Source: Xenopus tropicalis (lineage: Eukaryota > Chordata > Amphibia > Anura > Pipidae). From it: 64,000 nucleotides of DNA. The notes below the pieces were generated by a model, which ran no database searches, was not told where the DNA came from, and worked only from the letters and a program-made list of their open reading frames with translations. Each line of letters begins with the position of its first letter. Position 1 is the stretch's first letter. The DNA lies in contig NC_030677.2 in the NCBI RefSeq assembly GCF_000004195.4, positions 43,401,142-43,465,141 on the forward strand, written 5' to 3'. A program made the position numbers and the translations under genes. Shown here in pieces: positions 21,422 to 31,905 of this stretch.

Positions 21422-22133
21422 ACTAACTAACTGTGATCTTAAAAAAGGTAACATGTAAGAACAGAATCCTCCTCTATTTTTAGGGAACAGGACATGATAT
21501 TTTTGGGCGAACCACACTTCTTATAGTATATAATATCATGATTGACACCAGTCCAGTTTTGAAGCAGGGGGCACTTTTTTCAGGATGCCCCTGTCATCAA
21601 AAACCGAGCCCCTAAATATCAATACATCCTGTACAATGTCACCAACTGCACCTCTGGCGTCACCTGCCCTGCTCCCTGTCCAGACCTACAATGACACAAA
21701 CGTGGTAACCCTATTTAATATGTACAGTACATGGTGTCTAAAACACTGCTACTACATTCAAACTTGAAGTAAAAATATATAACACTTTTATATAAAACTA
21801 ACTAATGTGCCCAGTGTTGCTTGGAAATGCAAAACATTTTGTAATGCTAAGAAGTTCACCAATCCCCTGGAATGTTTTAATGTTAATGGTCAGATATGTA
21901 GACAGGCCAGTGTTGTTATACTATGGAATGTCGAAATCTCATTGGTCGGATAAATAGATAAATAGATGGCAGATTGGAGTTGAGCACCATGGGAGAGCCC
22001 AAGGTATGTTTTGTCCTTCATTGTGATTCTGTCATGATTTTTATGGTTTACTATTTATTTTTAAATTACACTGTTTACATAGCAAATAATTCACTCTACT
22101 GTTTAAAAATGTATTCTTGAACCAACAAATGTT
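21422..22133. other. Non-coding stretch, no gene recognised
   Basis: Unique-looking sequence; the 60-codon frame at 21585 has no recognisable feature. Confidence 0.45.
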
Positions 22134-22632
22134 TTTTAGGTGTAATATTGGTGTGTAGGCACCATTTCAGTGCATTGTGCCTGAGTCTGAGCTTTCAGAA
22201 GGAGCTAGTGCTACACATAAGAACTGCTTTCAGGTAACCTATTGTTTCTCCTACTCCCATGTAACTGGAGGAGTCCCAAGCCAGACTTGGATTTCTTACT
22301 GTTGAGTGCTATTTTGATACCTACTGGGAGCTGCTCTCTTGCTGCCTTCCCATTGTTCTGCTGAATGGTTGCTGGGGGGGTGATATCACTCCAACTTGCA
22401 GCGCAGCAGTAAAGTGTGACTGAAGTTTATCAGAGCACAGGTCACATGGCTGTGGCACCCTGGAAAATGAAGAATATGGCTAGCCCCATGTGAAATTTCA
22501 AAATTGAATACAAAACAATCTGTTTGTGTTTTTGAAAAATAGATTTCAATGCTGCTGGAGAAGCTCTATTAACTGATGTGTTTTGGGGGGTGGGGGGGGG
22601 GAAACATGTTTTCCCATGACAGTATTCCTTGA
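22134..22632. repeat. T2-related Xenopus repeat, left end missing
   Basis: It contains GTGCCTGAGTCTGAGCTTTC, GTAACTGGAGGAGTCCCAAG and CTAGCCCCATGTGAAATTTC, blocks I recall from a common Xenopus element. The right end CATGACAGTATTCCTTGA looks like a mutated version of the usual CCTTTAA terminus. No left terminus was found. Confidence 0.55.
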
Positions 22633-22855
22633 AACATCATCAGCATGTGCAAGAAAAAAAAACCTCTGAGCTGCCTCCACTCTCTGAGCCGGCTGCTGCT
22701 GGGAGTTCCAGAAGGGCCCTAGGGGTAGGCAGACGGAAGATGCAGTTCCAGCCCTGGTGCCAATGGGTCCCTGGTCCTTCTCCTGTTAAACCACTAAAAT
22801 CTGTTTTTTTATCTAACAAAAAAATTGAACTCTGAAACATGCTTTTTTGCATCAG

Positions 22856-23110
22856 TATTCAGTCCCCATGCTTTAATATTTTGCAGAGCCACCGGTTCCA
22901 GCACTAAAAGCTTGAAGGCTTTTGAGGTTAACTATAAACCACGCTGCTCCGGAGTGATTTTGTTCATTTTTCCTTGCAGATCTGCTCCAGGTTGATCAGG
23001 TTAGTCAGACTACATTTGTGCGCCTCACTTTACAAATAATGCCACACATTTTCAATTGGCTTAAGACCCAGGTATTTACTGGTCCATTTTAGAAACTATA
23101 AACTCAAATA
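22856..23110 (-). pseudogene. Tc1/mariner transposase remnant, C-terminal part
   Basis: Read on the minus strand, one frame gives LGLKPIENVWHYL, a stop, then SEAHKCSLTNLINLEQICKE, a stop, and TKSLRSS. This is the C-terminal region of Tc1/mariner DD34E transposases: the PIEN motif holds the last catalytic Glu and is followed by the conserved W..L and LE.ICKE..W segments. At least two in-frame stops, and the lack of the upstream catalytic domain, make it a dead fragment. It is unrelated in sequence to the second Tc1 pseudogene at 31 kb, so two Tc1 lineages have left remains in the window. Confidence 0.75.
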
Positions 23111-23273
23111 TTTAAGTGAATTTACTTTAATGCATTTTGTATTGCTGCATAAAATGCCTGAACTAGATTAAAACAAGTCATGCCTTATGGCCATAGAATA
23201 ATATAATCTTACCAGCTGCATGGAGGCAAATCACTTTAGTAAGCCCAAAATACTTTCTGTATGTCACATGAAG

Positions 23274-23640
23274 TTAAAGGGGAACTCCAGCTTCCAAACC
23301 AAACCAAAATTTGCTAAACGCCCCGCAAAACACAGAAACCCCTAATTTACTTATCACTGTAATTTGTTCCTTTAAAAAGTATAAATGAATACTATATTTA
23401 TATGCTGAAATGTTAAAGTAGTCAGTTAGATCAGCAGGAGAACAGGGGGCCAGGTCACTGTTTCAAATATCATTGCAATAAAAAGCATTGTGGGTTCTGG
23501 CAAATGCCAGAGGGGCTGCTGTAAGATGCCATATAGACAGTCACTATTTATTGGGCGTGTGGGGGCTGTTTGGGCCCCTGTGTATTTGATGGCCTGATTT
23601 GAATCCCCGTCCAGACCTGATGGTGTATAATGTTTATCTA
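23274..23640 (+). repeat. T2-type MITE fragment (TTAAAGGGGAACTCC end)
   Basis: TTAA at 23274-23277 is followed by AGGGGAACTCCAGC, a T2 end. The body continues at least through AAAGCATTGTGGGTTCTGGC. No right terminus was found. A 129-codon minus-strand frame (23426-23815) spans this and the following repeat without a recognisable domain. Confidence 0.5.
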
Positions 23641-23700
23641 GGGTTGCGTACCTCCCAACATTTGAAAAGTGTAAAAAGGGACAAAAAGAAATACCACGCC
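23641..23700. repeat. Fragment of the GTACCTCCCAACATTT element family
   Basis: GTACCTCCCAACATTTGAAA, AGGGACAAAAAG and CACGCCC match the inverted right end of the element at 34630-35652 (TTGGGAGGTATGC). Confidence 0.5.
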
Positions 23701-24036
23701 CATTTGTGCACAGGTTATTTAAAGTCTGAACACATTTCTGGGGGTTTTGGGGTCTTGTTTTATGTGTTATTACAGTTTTTAAAAAAAAAGGTGAAATTGC
23801 ACTTTTTAGCTGCAAGTCTCAGTTCCCCCAAGAGACCTGTTTAGCTTATTAGTTACAGTTGTATCTAAGTGCAAGTGTAGCTTGTTAAGTTTTAGGGCTC
23901 TCTGCCAAAAGCCTACTTATTTAATTAAGTTTGAGAAACTTTGTATCTTTTTTAGCATTCAGTGCAGGAGATCAAAGGGAGATGAGAGACTTATCAGTAG
24001 GAATCTGGGACTGCTGGCTGAGCTGTTAAAATCAGA
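23701..24036. other. Short non-coding stretch
   Basis: Nothing recognisable beyond an A-run near 23780. Confidence 0.45.
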
Positions 24037-24041
24037 ACTGT

Positions 24042-24705
24042 TGTAATGAAAATACACCTACCGGCACGGCGGGGACACCCGCCACACCGTCCTGCTCCTT
24101 TGCCGGCTACTTCCTAGTGCGCGCCGCGCGCGCATCTCGGCAATTTATTAGGCGCATTCGCGCTGGCGTATGACGTCAGCACGTAATGGTGCGAAGTTTA
24201 AATTATTTAAAGGGACTTTTGTTAGTTTTTCTTTGCCCGTTATAGGAATTGTTCCTGGTGCTTTTTCTGAGCCTTGTGCATTTGTTTATGTATTCTGCCT
24301 GTGCTTTACTGTGTTTTTGACCCGGCCTGCTCCTGAATATTCTGATATCCGTAACCTGACCCCGGCTTGTACTTTGACTCCGATTTTGTCTCACCCTGCT
24401 GTTGATCGTCCGGTTTGACCCTTGCCTGTCTGACTATCCTTGATTACTGCCTGCCTCGACCCAGCTTGTCTGACTACGAACTCGCCTAATCCTTTTGTAC
24501 TGTGATCTTCGGCCTAACTGACTTTATCTACAGTCGTGCCCCTTTGCTTGCCAGAACTCCTCGCCTTATTCCTCTCGTTAAGTCCAGGTGGCATCTGAGT
24601 AGCTGAGGGCTCCTCCCAAAGCCAAAGGCGGTCACACTACTGGTGAAGCCGAGCCGAGACCAAGGAACTTGGCATCAGTTCTGGTTTAGGGTGCCGACCG
24701 TGACA
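24042..24705 (+). mobile_element. Solo LTR of an LTR retrotransposon, 5-bp TSD
   Basis: It starts TGTAATGAAAATACACC and ends GCCGACCGTGACA, giving the TG...CA ends of an LTR. An exact 5-bp duplication ACTGT flanks it (24037-24041 and 24706-24710). The 5' third is CpG-rich with a full CRE; the rest carries repeated CTGCCTGCC/CTTGTCTGAC motifs like the LTR at 52.3 kb. Length is 664 bp, with no internal coding region on either side, as expected after LTR-LTR recombination. The lineage (Gypsy-like or retroviral) cannot be assigned from the LTR alone. Confidence 0.85.
24171..24178. promoter_or_regulatory. Full CRE (TGACGTCA) in the solo LTR
   Basis: A perfect CREB/ATF palindrome lies about 130 bp into the LTR, in the part that would correspond to U3. 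Functional status is unknown. Confidence 0.4.
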
Positions 24706-24740
24706 ACTGTCCTGCGAAAATTGGGATAGTTTGGAGGAAT

Positions 24741-25033
24741 GGGGTTGCCACATTTGCTGGGATTTAAACCCGGACAAAGGGGCGAGCGTGATGATGTCAG
24801 TGTCATGTGTCGCTGTCCTCATCACACAAACCACCAAGGTCATCACGTGATGATGTTTCTTGCCACATGATGATGTCAGGGGCGGGGTTGTCCGTCAGAC
24901 GCAATTCAAAGGGTTTCTGTTTGTTTTCACAATGTTGAAAACCAGAGATAGGGTTGCCACGTGTCCAGTTTTAACCCGGACAGCCCGGATTTCAAGGGGA
25001 TGTCTGGGTCAGAACCATAGAAATGGCAACCCT
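24741..25033. repeat. GGGTTGCCAC-family MITE pair
   Basis: GGGGTTGCCACATTTGC at the left mirrors ATGGCAACCCT at the right. A second AGGGTTGCCACGTGTCC start at 24950, followed by CCGGACAGCCCGGAT, suggests two adjacent or nested copies. A further end fragment lies near 61724. Confidence 0.6.
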
Positions 25034-26794
25034 ATGTTTATCCTATATCATGTTCGGTGAGAGCTTGATACTCATGTACAGTTGCTTGTGCCTGAACACT
25101 GTGCTTTTTAGTTTGCATTCAACCAGTACAAAAAATAAATAGTGATGATATTTTAGATTTTATCAAGAGCAACTGGCTTTACTACTGATCTCATGAAATA
25201 TTAAGACCTAGATAATTCTTTCCTGACCTTTTAACCACCTTGTCATTGGCTTTCATCAGTTTCTAGTTCACACTAAGAATAAAAAATAACTAGGCTAACA
25301 CAAAGCAAGTTCTGCTCGGCAGATGCCATCATCTCCCTGCCAATTCTATCATGTGTAAGCGGTCAGTTGGAGCAAAGCTGGCTGATTATGAAAGAAATGT
25401 AAAACTGTCTTGGAGACTGAAATCTGGAATGTTGGCAGAAATGTGAGGTTTTCCCCTCAAATTGGCAAAAGAAAGAAACCGGCAGCTTCTTAAAATGACA
25501 TAAAACAGTTAATAAACACTGGCAGATTGGTGTGATTAAAAAAATAGAATGTATTGTTTTATAGTTTTTCTCAGTTCATTCATTTTCAGAATAACACACA
25601 AGCCATTTTATGCACCATCTTTGTTTTTAAATATTGTGATATGATAGGCAGACCCATTTTCAGTCTTTAGAATATCATTTCCTTACACATAGAGCCACAG
25701 ATACTATTAAATTGAAAGGACAAATAAATATAAGATCCATATGTTTACTTGCATTCCTACATGCATTTCATTTTACTGTGTCACTTACTTCTCTCTCAGT
25801 CTGGGTTTATTTTATTTGCATGGAATTTATCAAACAATTTGCAAACTGTTATCTCTGCAAATATGCTATCACTTTATCCCCATTTATATTTTATTGCTAT
25901 TGTTTGTGCTATATCTTAGCCTTTGGGGTAGTGTTTTAGTGGTTATCCATTTGGGATCCTTGGATACCCTGGGCATAAAACTGATGCGCTTAAATTTGGA
26001 TATTTTTGCAATATACCTATGTAGGGACCTGTGGGGTTAAATCATCTACTGGCATGTGGGACATCAGCTCTGTCAGGCCTGATTCTATAACCTAGATACT
26101 TGGCCCTGGGAGCTTATGTTTTCTGTAACTTAGAGGGAGGGAGCATTTAGCTCTTGCTGGGGAGCCTGGGACAACAAGGCCCCTGTAATAAGAAAAATTG
26201 CCCTATGGGAGGTGAGCTCTTACTGAAGTCTAACAACAGCCTTCTAGTACTTAGACTACTGTATCCATATTACTGTATATTGATACATTGGTACTACATG
26301 AGTAATGGCTTCCTCTGTTTTCCTTAATTAACCTACCCCTTAGAAAAAAATATAACCTTTATCATTATGCCAATGCTAAAAACACTGTATTTGTTTTAGT
26401 CAGTAACAATATTTTCTCTCTATTATTCTTTGTTTACTGACAGTTTTATATAATTTTTGATATAAAGCAAATGCATGCATTCAGTGTAGCAGTGAAAACA
26501 GCTATATAACAAGCAGCAGCCTCAGAGACAATCATTCCTTTGAGACAAGGTGATATTGTGAGTCAGTAGTGGAACATCATCATCATCTGTACTGTGTTTA
26601 GAATGGAAAAACTTTAGTTTTGAAACAAGTGATATAAAGAGATTTGAATACCTTATGTAACCTATACTTCTGCAAATATCGGTTACATTTCCATTACTTG
26701 TTTTGTTTGGCACTATGCTATTTTGACTACTGATTACATTTCTTTGATAATACACTAGAGTGAAAACACTGTATGCTTATTACTCTGTTTAGCA
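25034..26794. other. Mostly unique stretch, no gene recognised
   Basis: 25.2-25.5 kb is repeat-free and compositionally complex, so it may be conserved non-coding DNA. The open frames at 25712-26040 are A/T-biased and show only chance hydrophobic runs. Confidence 0.4.
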
Positions 26795-26900
26795 GAGAAA
26801 GGTGAAGGGGTATGCCCCCGAAATGTTGCACTTTCAATAAACACTCAGGGGTGCAGTCAACCCTTATCGTGTTCTGGTGAGGGTGCCGACCCTCTAGGCT
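26795..26900 (+). repeat. Interspersed repeat fragment (CCCGAAATGTTGC)
   Basis: GCCCCCGAAATGTTGCACTT followed by CAATAAACACTCAGG matches a widespread amphibian and fish repeat block with a CCCGAAACGTTGC core. Class uncertain. Confidence 0.45.
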
Positions 26901-27479
26901 GTGGAATCTCTAGTCCGTTTAGCAATTTCCATCTTGCCTGCATAAAAGTTGTTACTGAAGGAGCTGATGGTACCTACCCCTTTCCCAGGCAGCCCAGGCC
27001 TAATACTGCACCCCATTCCACCAGTGACATCACCAGCTAGTGTCACTGGCAGGGAAGCAATTTGATTGGCCAGGGGGAAGGAGATTCACTTGATGAGAGT
27101 GCAGGAGCCTGGATTATGCACCTGTATTGAGAATGGCACCACAAGAAACAATAAAGGGTCCTCAATTCCAGCAAAAAGCTCTGGGAGTTGGCTGGCTGCA
27201 ATCTCTAGTGAGTTAGTCCCTGAAGGTCCCCAGTAAGCAATCCCCCATTTATTAAATATTAATTTATTTCATTTATACAATACATACATCTATATATTTT
27301 AAAAATGCTCTTCTGTGGAACAGGTTGGCCCAAGGAGCCCTCAAGCTACTGTTGTCTCAAGGTTCCACCAATAGAACACATTCATCTCCATGTTATATCT
27401 AGCTCTGCTATAAAATGAATTGTAGTGGTAATATCAAGAAGGTGATTAATCAATTAAATTTGAATTTTTTTAATGTTCA
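26901..27479. other. Non-coding stretch, no gene recognised
   Basis: No credible open frame. A moderately GC-rich patch at 26980-27150 ends near AACAATAAAGGG and could be part of an unresolved retroelement. Confidence 0.4.
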
Positions 27480-27972
27480 TGACCTAAATTCGAGTTATGC
27501 TCCAAAACTCAAATGTCTTATTTATTAAGCACAAAAAAACTAAAAATTGAGTTCATGTAGTCAATGGGAGTTGTCCTATGCAAAGTCAAGCCATATTTAG
27601 CAATGAGCGAATCTGTCCAGTTTTGCTTCGCCCAAAATTCACAAAATGCATGCAACACGCATCTTTTTTTGCCGTGTTTGACTTTTTTTTTAGTACGTGT
27701 CTTTTCTGATGCCCCCGTGCCTATTTTGATATAACCGTGCCTTTTTTGTTGCAAATGCAAAATATAAATTTGAGATTTTCACATTATTTCGTTTTTTTCG
27801 AGCTTGTAAACGTGAAAATTCTAGGTATTCAAGTTTTTTTATTCAAACAAGTTTTCCATAGCAGTAAATTACCAAGCGTTTTACAAAGTAGTTTTTTCAA
27901 AATGAAAGTTTATTTGAATTAGAAAAAAAATCTCAAATTCACAGACTCGAAAATTGATAAATAAGCCCAATA
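27480..27972. repeat. Composite of two palindromic MITE remnants
   Basis: The outer sequence ends CTCGAAAATTGATAAATAAG, and its left part begins near AAATTCGAGTTATGC. Inside, 27600-27750 starts GCAATGAGCGAATCTG and carries CGTGCCTTTTTTGT, the style of the GTGATGAGC family at 12.2 kb, apparently inserted in the outer element. Confidence 0.5.
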
Positions 27973-28299
27973 GACACTTAACCAAGAAAAATTGCTTGCA
28001 ATGATGAGAAATATTCTGTATCATGCACTAGACTAGAAAAAAATATCAGCTGGCAGGGAATAGGCAAGGCCTTTTTAGTAGCTTCTAATTCAAAGCAATT
28101 GCATCTCTTGGTCCACAAATATACCCACAACAAAGAGGGCAGTTCTCTTTAAAGGTGCAGCTTTCACACAAAGCCACACAATTTACTGCCCAGTAGGGCA
28201 AGCTGTGTTGATGTGCTTGCCAAATGTTTTAGTTGAGCTTCCATTTATATGTCACTCTCTGTATATATAATATAACCACATACAATGTATATAGATGAT
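27973..28299. other. Short non-coding stretch
   Basis: Nothing recognisable. Confidence 0.45.
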
Positions 28300-28334
28300 A
28301 GATATAGACAGATGAATTGATAGATGGATGGATG

Positions 28335-28368
<34 letters not shown>

Positions 28369-28381
28369 CAGATAGATCGAT

Positions 28382-28427
<46 letters not shown>

Positions 28428-28469
28428 TAATAAATAGACGATAGATAAATAGATAGCTAGATAGATAGC

Positions 28470-28513
<44 letters not shown>

Positions 28514-28546
28514 CAGATAGATCGATAGATCGATAGATAGACAGAC

Positions 28547-28585
<39 letters not shown>

Positions 28586-28598
28586 CAGATAGATCGAT

Positions 28599-28635
<37 letters not shown>
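28300..28635. repeat. (GATA)n tetranucleotide array
   Basis: GATA units span this interval with GACA, GATC and TAATA variants. A block GACAGATAGATCGATGATAG occurs near 28368 and again near 28585. This is the complementary orientation to the TATC array at 12.6 kb. The Ser-Ile-Tyr-Leu open frames are artefacts. Confidence 0.95.
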
Positions 28636-29333
28636 AGGACCATTTTTTCTTTGACAGTTCTCAAGCGACCCCAAGGAATTATGAGACTTTATAGAAGAGC
28701 ATCATAAAGTTTACATATGTGAGAATGTTTTAATGGAAATTAGTGAAGGGGAATTATAGCCGCAAGGATATTAAAGGGCATATACTGAGATCAAGTGAAT
28801 GCGTTATTTAGCATACTGATGTCGCCAAGCATGACATGCAGTCATTCAGAAATATTGATCTGCTCAGTAATTCAGCTGTTCCTTCTATCCCTTAGGCTGG
28901 GGATTTGTAACCTGTGGTTCTCCAGCTTTTTACCAAACTAAAATTCTCAACATCCCAACAGTGAAGAGCACTGACAGGAATATATCCTCCAACATTTTAC
29001 CCAGTGAATTCATTAGCCCTCAGAGTTCTCATGGTTAACTATAGAACTTTCACATTTGTATAGGAAATCCAATATCATTATGAGCTGAAGCCACTGAGGG
29101 GCTTATCAATCTCTGATACACATTTCCAGCCTCTACTTAATTATAAAATTGTGCTTGATTGACTGGTTGATAAAATGTATTTTCTGAAATAAGCAAAATG
29201 CCTGTTATAGCACAGAATATCGATAACCTAGGAATGCATTATTGACAAATGGCTTCATGGTAAATTAGCTGATTCTATTAACTCTTGTATCTGGGAACCG
29301 GGGATAATAATATTTTTTTATACTGAAAGATTT
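28636..29333. other. Non-coding stretch, no gene recognised
   Basis: Unique-looking, no credible open frame. Confidence 0.45.
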
Positions 29334-29335
29334 TA

Positions 29336-29971
29336 CAGGTATGGGACCTGTTATCCAGAATGCTAGGTACTTGGGGTTTTTCAGATAAGGGATCTTTCTG
29401 TAATTTGGATCTCCATACCTTACGTCTAATGAAAAATCATTTAAGCATTCATTGAACCCAATTGAACTGTTTCCCCTGCAATAAGGATTAATTATATACA
29501 GGTATAGGACCCATTATCCAGAATGCTCGGGACCAAGGGTATTCCGGATAAGGGGTCTTTCCATAATTTGGATCTCCATACCTTAAGTCTACTAAAAAAT
29601 TAATAAAACATTAATTAAACCCAGTGGGATTGTTTTGCATCCAATAAGGATTATTTATATCTTAGTTGGGATCAATTACAAGGTTCTGTTTTATTTCTAC
29701 ATACTAAAAGGGAATCAGTTTTAAAATTCTGAATTATTTGCTTATAATGGAGTCTATGGGAGACAGGCTTTCCGTAATTCGGAGCTTTCTGGATAACGGG
29801 TTTCCGGATAAGGGGTCCGATACCTGTATTAGGATCAAGTACAAGGTACTGTTTTACTATTAAAGAGAAAAAGGAAATTATTTTTTAAAAATTAAAATTA
29901 TTTGTGTATAATGATGCTATGGGAGGTGGTTTTCTGGATACAAGGTTTCCAAATAACGGATCCCATACCTG
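29336..29971. repeat. Older CAGGTAT-family MITE, interrupted by a younger copy
   Basis: It begins CAGGTATGGGACCTGTTATC and ends GGATCCCATACCTG. The left half runs to about 29496, and the right half resumes at 29829 with TTAGGATCAAGTACAAGGTA. Consensus order is confirmed by the intact copies. The flanking TA is preserved on the left and mutated to CA on the right. Confidence 0.8.
29499..29826. repeat. Younger CAGGTAT-family MITE nested in the older one
   Basis: A full-length copy from CAGGTATAGGACCC to GGTCCGATACCTG, 328 bp, flanked by TA on both sides. It closely matches the copy at 8907-9234 and is visibly less diverged than its host element. Confidence 0.85.
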
Positions 29972-30904
29972 CACTTTTTTGTAAACATGTACAGAATACT
30001 ATTTTCTAACAACACTTGAGAAGGAGATTATTTTTAATTGGCACCCCGGTTGTGGTGTGGAATAATATAAAAGGGGATAGCTGGACTCCTATAGTAGTGA
30101 AGTAGTTGCCAGTGGCAGAGCTATTAGGATCTATAGGGATGTACTATATACAGTATAGCAGTGCCTTAGCAAAACTGCTCAGTATTCCATGTTTAGCGTC
30201 ACTGATGAAAGGTGCAATTCTCACTCCATATTTGTACTTTTTCTCCAATAGCTAAGTGTTACTTATGTATTCCGCTTGCTGGCATGCATAATAAAGTGTA
30301 CATTCAGTGCATTTGTGTGATAGCACTTGGCTTTGCTGGTACATGCTCTGTATCTATATGTAAATGATATGAAAGCCTAGGTCTGACATCCCCCTAAGGC
30401 ATTTACATGTCAACGGTGTTCTTAGTGTATCGCTGGTCAATCTTCATAGCAAATGACTTGATAAATTGATGCAGTCCCAAACCATGTCTTAGATAAATGG
30501 TTGCGACTCAGATTTGAGCTTTAGGCTTTCTTGGGACACAGTGTGCTAAAGCCTGTTAGGTGAGATAAATCCACAAAAGCTGGAAAAAATTGTAGAAAAA
30601 AAAATCCATTTAAGAAAGTATGTCCAACCCGTGTCCGTCAGGCTGTTATTGAACTAGAAGTTCATTAACATTTCTGACACTATAGGTCGATTAGAGATTT
30701 TGAGGATTGTATTTGAACAACAGCTGGAGGGCAGCCTGCCCTTTATTGTTCTACTGATAAAATGCCCTAATCTGCAGCCCTAAATTATACTGCTCAGTTC
30801 TTATGCAAATATCTGTGTGTTGTAAAATAATAAAATATAAAGTCATAGAGGAGATTAATGACCACAGACAAAATACTGGAACTCTAAAAGCTTTAAATAT
30901 TACT
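29972..30904. other. Non-coding stretch, no gene recognised
   Basis: Unique-looking sequence; no open frame or repeat terminus identified. Confidence 0.45.
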
Positions 30905-31615
30905 ATTTAGCCAAAGGTATGTGGCCATTAATGGAAATGGCTATTTAAGCCACAACCAAAATTGCTGACAAATCATTCAATGACATTCTTGTCAATGCTA
31001 TACTTTCTACTTTTGTTTGGTGAAGGCTCTTTTCTGTTCCAGCAGAATAATAACCAAATGCACAAAGTAAGGTCCATACGAACGTACCGAATGGATTCTT
31101 GCCGATTTTTTCACGCTTGTGCGACTTTTTCATGCAGCCACCCGACTTTTTCGCGCGCCTGTGAGAAAAATTCAGAAAGGCTCTGCCGATATTTACAATG
31201 GTCAGTACGAAAATGTTGTGACTTTCGGATCGCCAATACAATATTATCATGAGTAATACGTTTTTTTCGTAAGCATTTTCGTTAGAAATTTTCATTTCCA
31301 ATCCGAATGTTTCCCATTCGTGATTCGAATTAGTGGATTAGTAAATCTGCCCCTTAGTCTACACTGATGGGAGTGGAAGAATTTAACCTGATTGACTAGA
31401 TCCCTGACTTGAATCCAATTGAATACCTGTAGGATGATATGGCACACCAATGCAAGCCAGCCCTGATCCGCAACATCAACCCAACACCCCCAACAAACTC
31501 TAATGAGTGAATGAAAGCAATTCCACTAAAAATGTTCCAGCATCTAGTGGAAAGCCCTTCTAGAAAATCAGAATCTGTTTTACCTGCAAAGAAAGGACAA
31601 CTCCATCACATGATG
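30905..31615 (+). pseudogene. Tc1/mariner element pseudogene, split by a MITE
   Basis: CAATGCTATACTTTCTACTT, the TGTTCCAGCAGAATAAT block and CACAAAGTAAGGTCCATAC (30995-31079) continue, after an inserted MITE, as GTGGAAGAATTTAACC. Then, in one frame at 31403 onward, comes PDLNPIEYL, a stop, and later MFQHLVESPSRKSES. The PDLNPIE motif carries the last catalytic Glu of Tc1-type DD34E transposases. Two in-frame stops follow it (after EYL and after TNSNE), the N-terminal DNA-binding part is missing, and the MITE separates the halves. The left end near 30910 (CCAAAGGTATGTGG) resembles a terminal repeat directly fused to internal sequence, so this was probably already a deletion derivative. Confidence 0.8.
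31075..31353. repeat. Harbinger-like MITE inside the Tc1 pseudogene
   Basis: It ends GTGGATTAGTAAATCTGCCCC followed by TTA, the terminus shared with the copies at 1.6, 42.4 and 57.3 kb. The interior has GACTTTTTCGCGCGCC and TACGTTTTTTTCGTAAGC motifs. The left terminus is degraded. The open frames on both strands here come from this TTCG-rich sequence. Confidence 0.65.
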
Positions 31616-31635
31616 CATTGACACTAGTGACAAAC

Positions 31636-31905
31636 ATGATAATATACCTTCACCATCCCCTTGACGAAGAAAGTATATTATCATGCTTTCATGACAGGTA
31701 TAATTGGACGTAGCTCTCCTTTTCTGACATTGCTTGTGTGTGCAATAGTGGGTTCATTTTCCTCTCTCTGTGTCTGCAATATCCCATAGTTTAGAATAGT
31801 CACATGAAGCATTGATATTTGTGCATTATAAGAGATAAAACACCACCCCCTTAACAATGAAAGTATATTATCATGGCTTAAATATCCCATTATTTAGAAC
31901 AGTCA
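31636..31905. repeat. Locally duplicated AT-rich segments with a 13-bp hairpin
   Basis: CATGATAATATAC (31636-31648) pairs with GTATATTATCATG (31672-31684). The block GAAAGTATATTATCATG recurs 191 bp downstream, and AATATCCCAT.TTTAGAA.AG occurs at 31778 and 31882. This is an imperfect local duplication. Confidence 0.6.

Noticed and set aside
30945..31301. 118-codon minus-strand frame overlapping the Tc1 pseudogene
   Set aside because: It crosses the boundary between the pseudogene and the inserted MITE, so it cannot be an ancestral gene.
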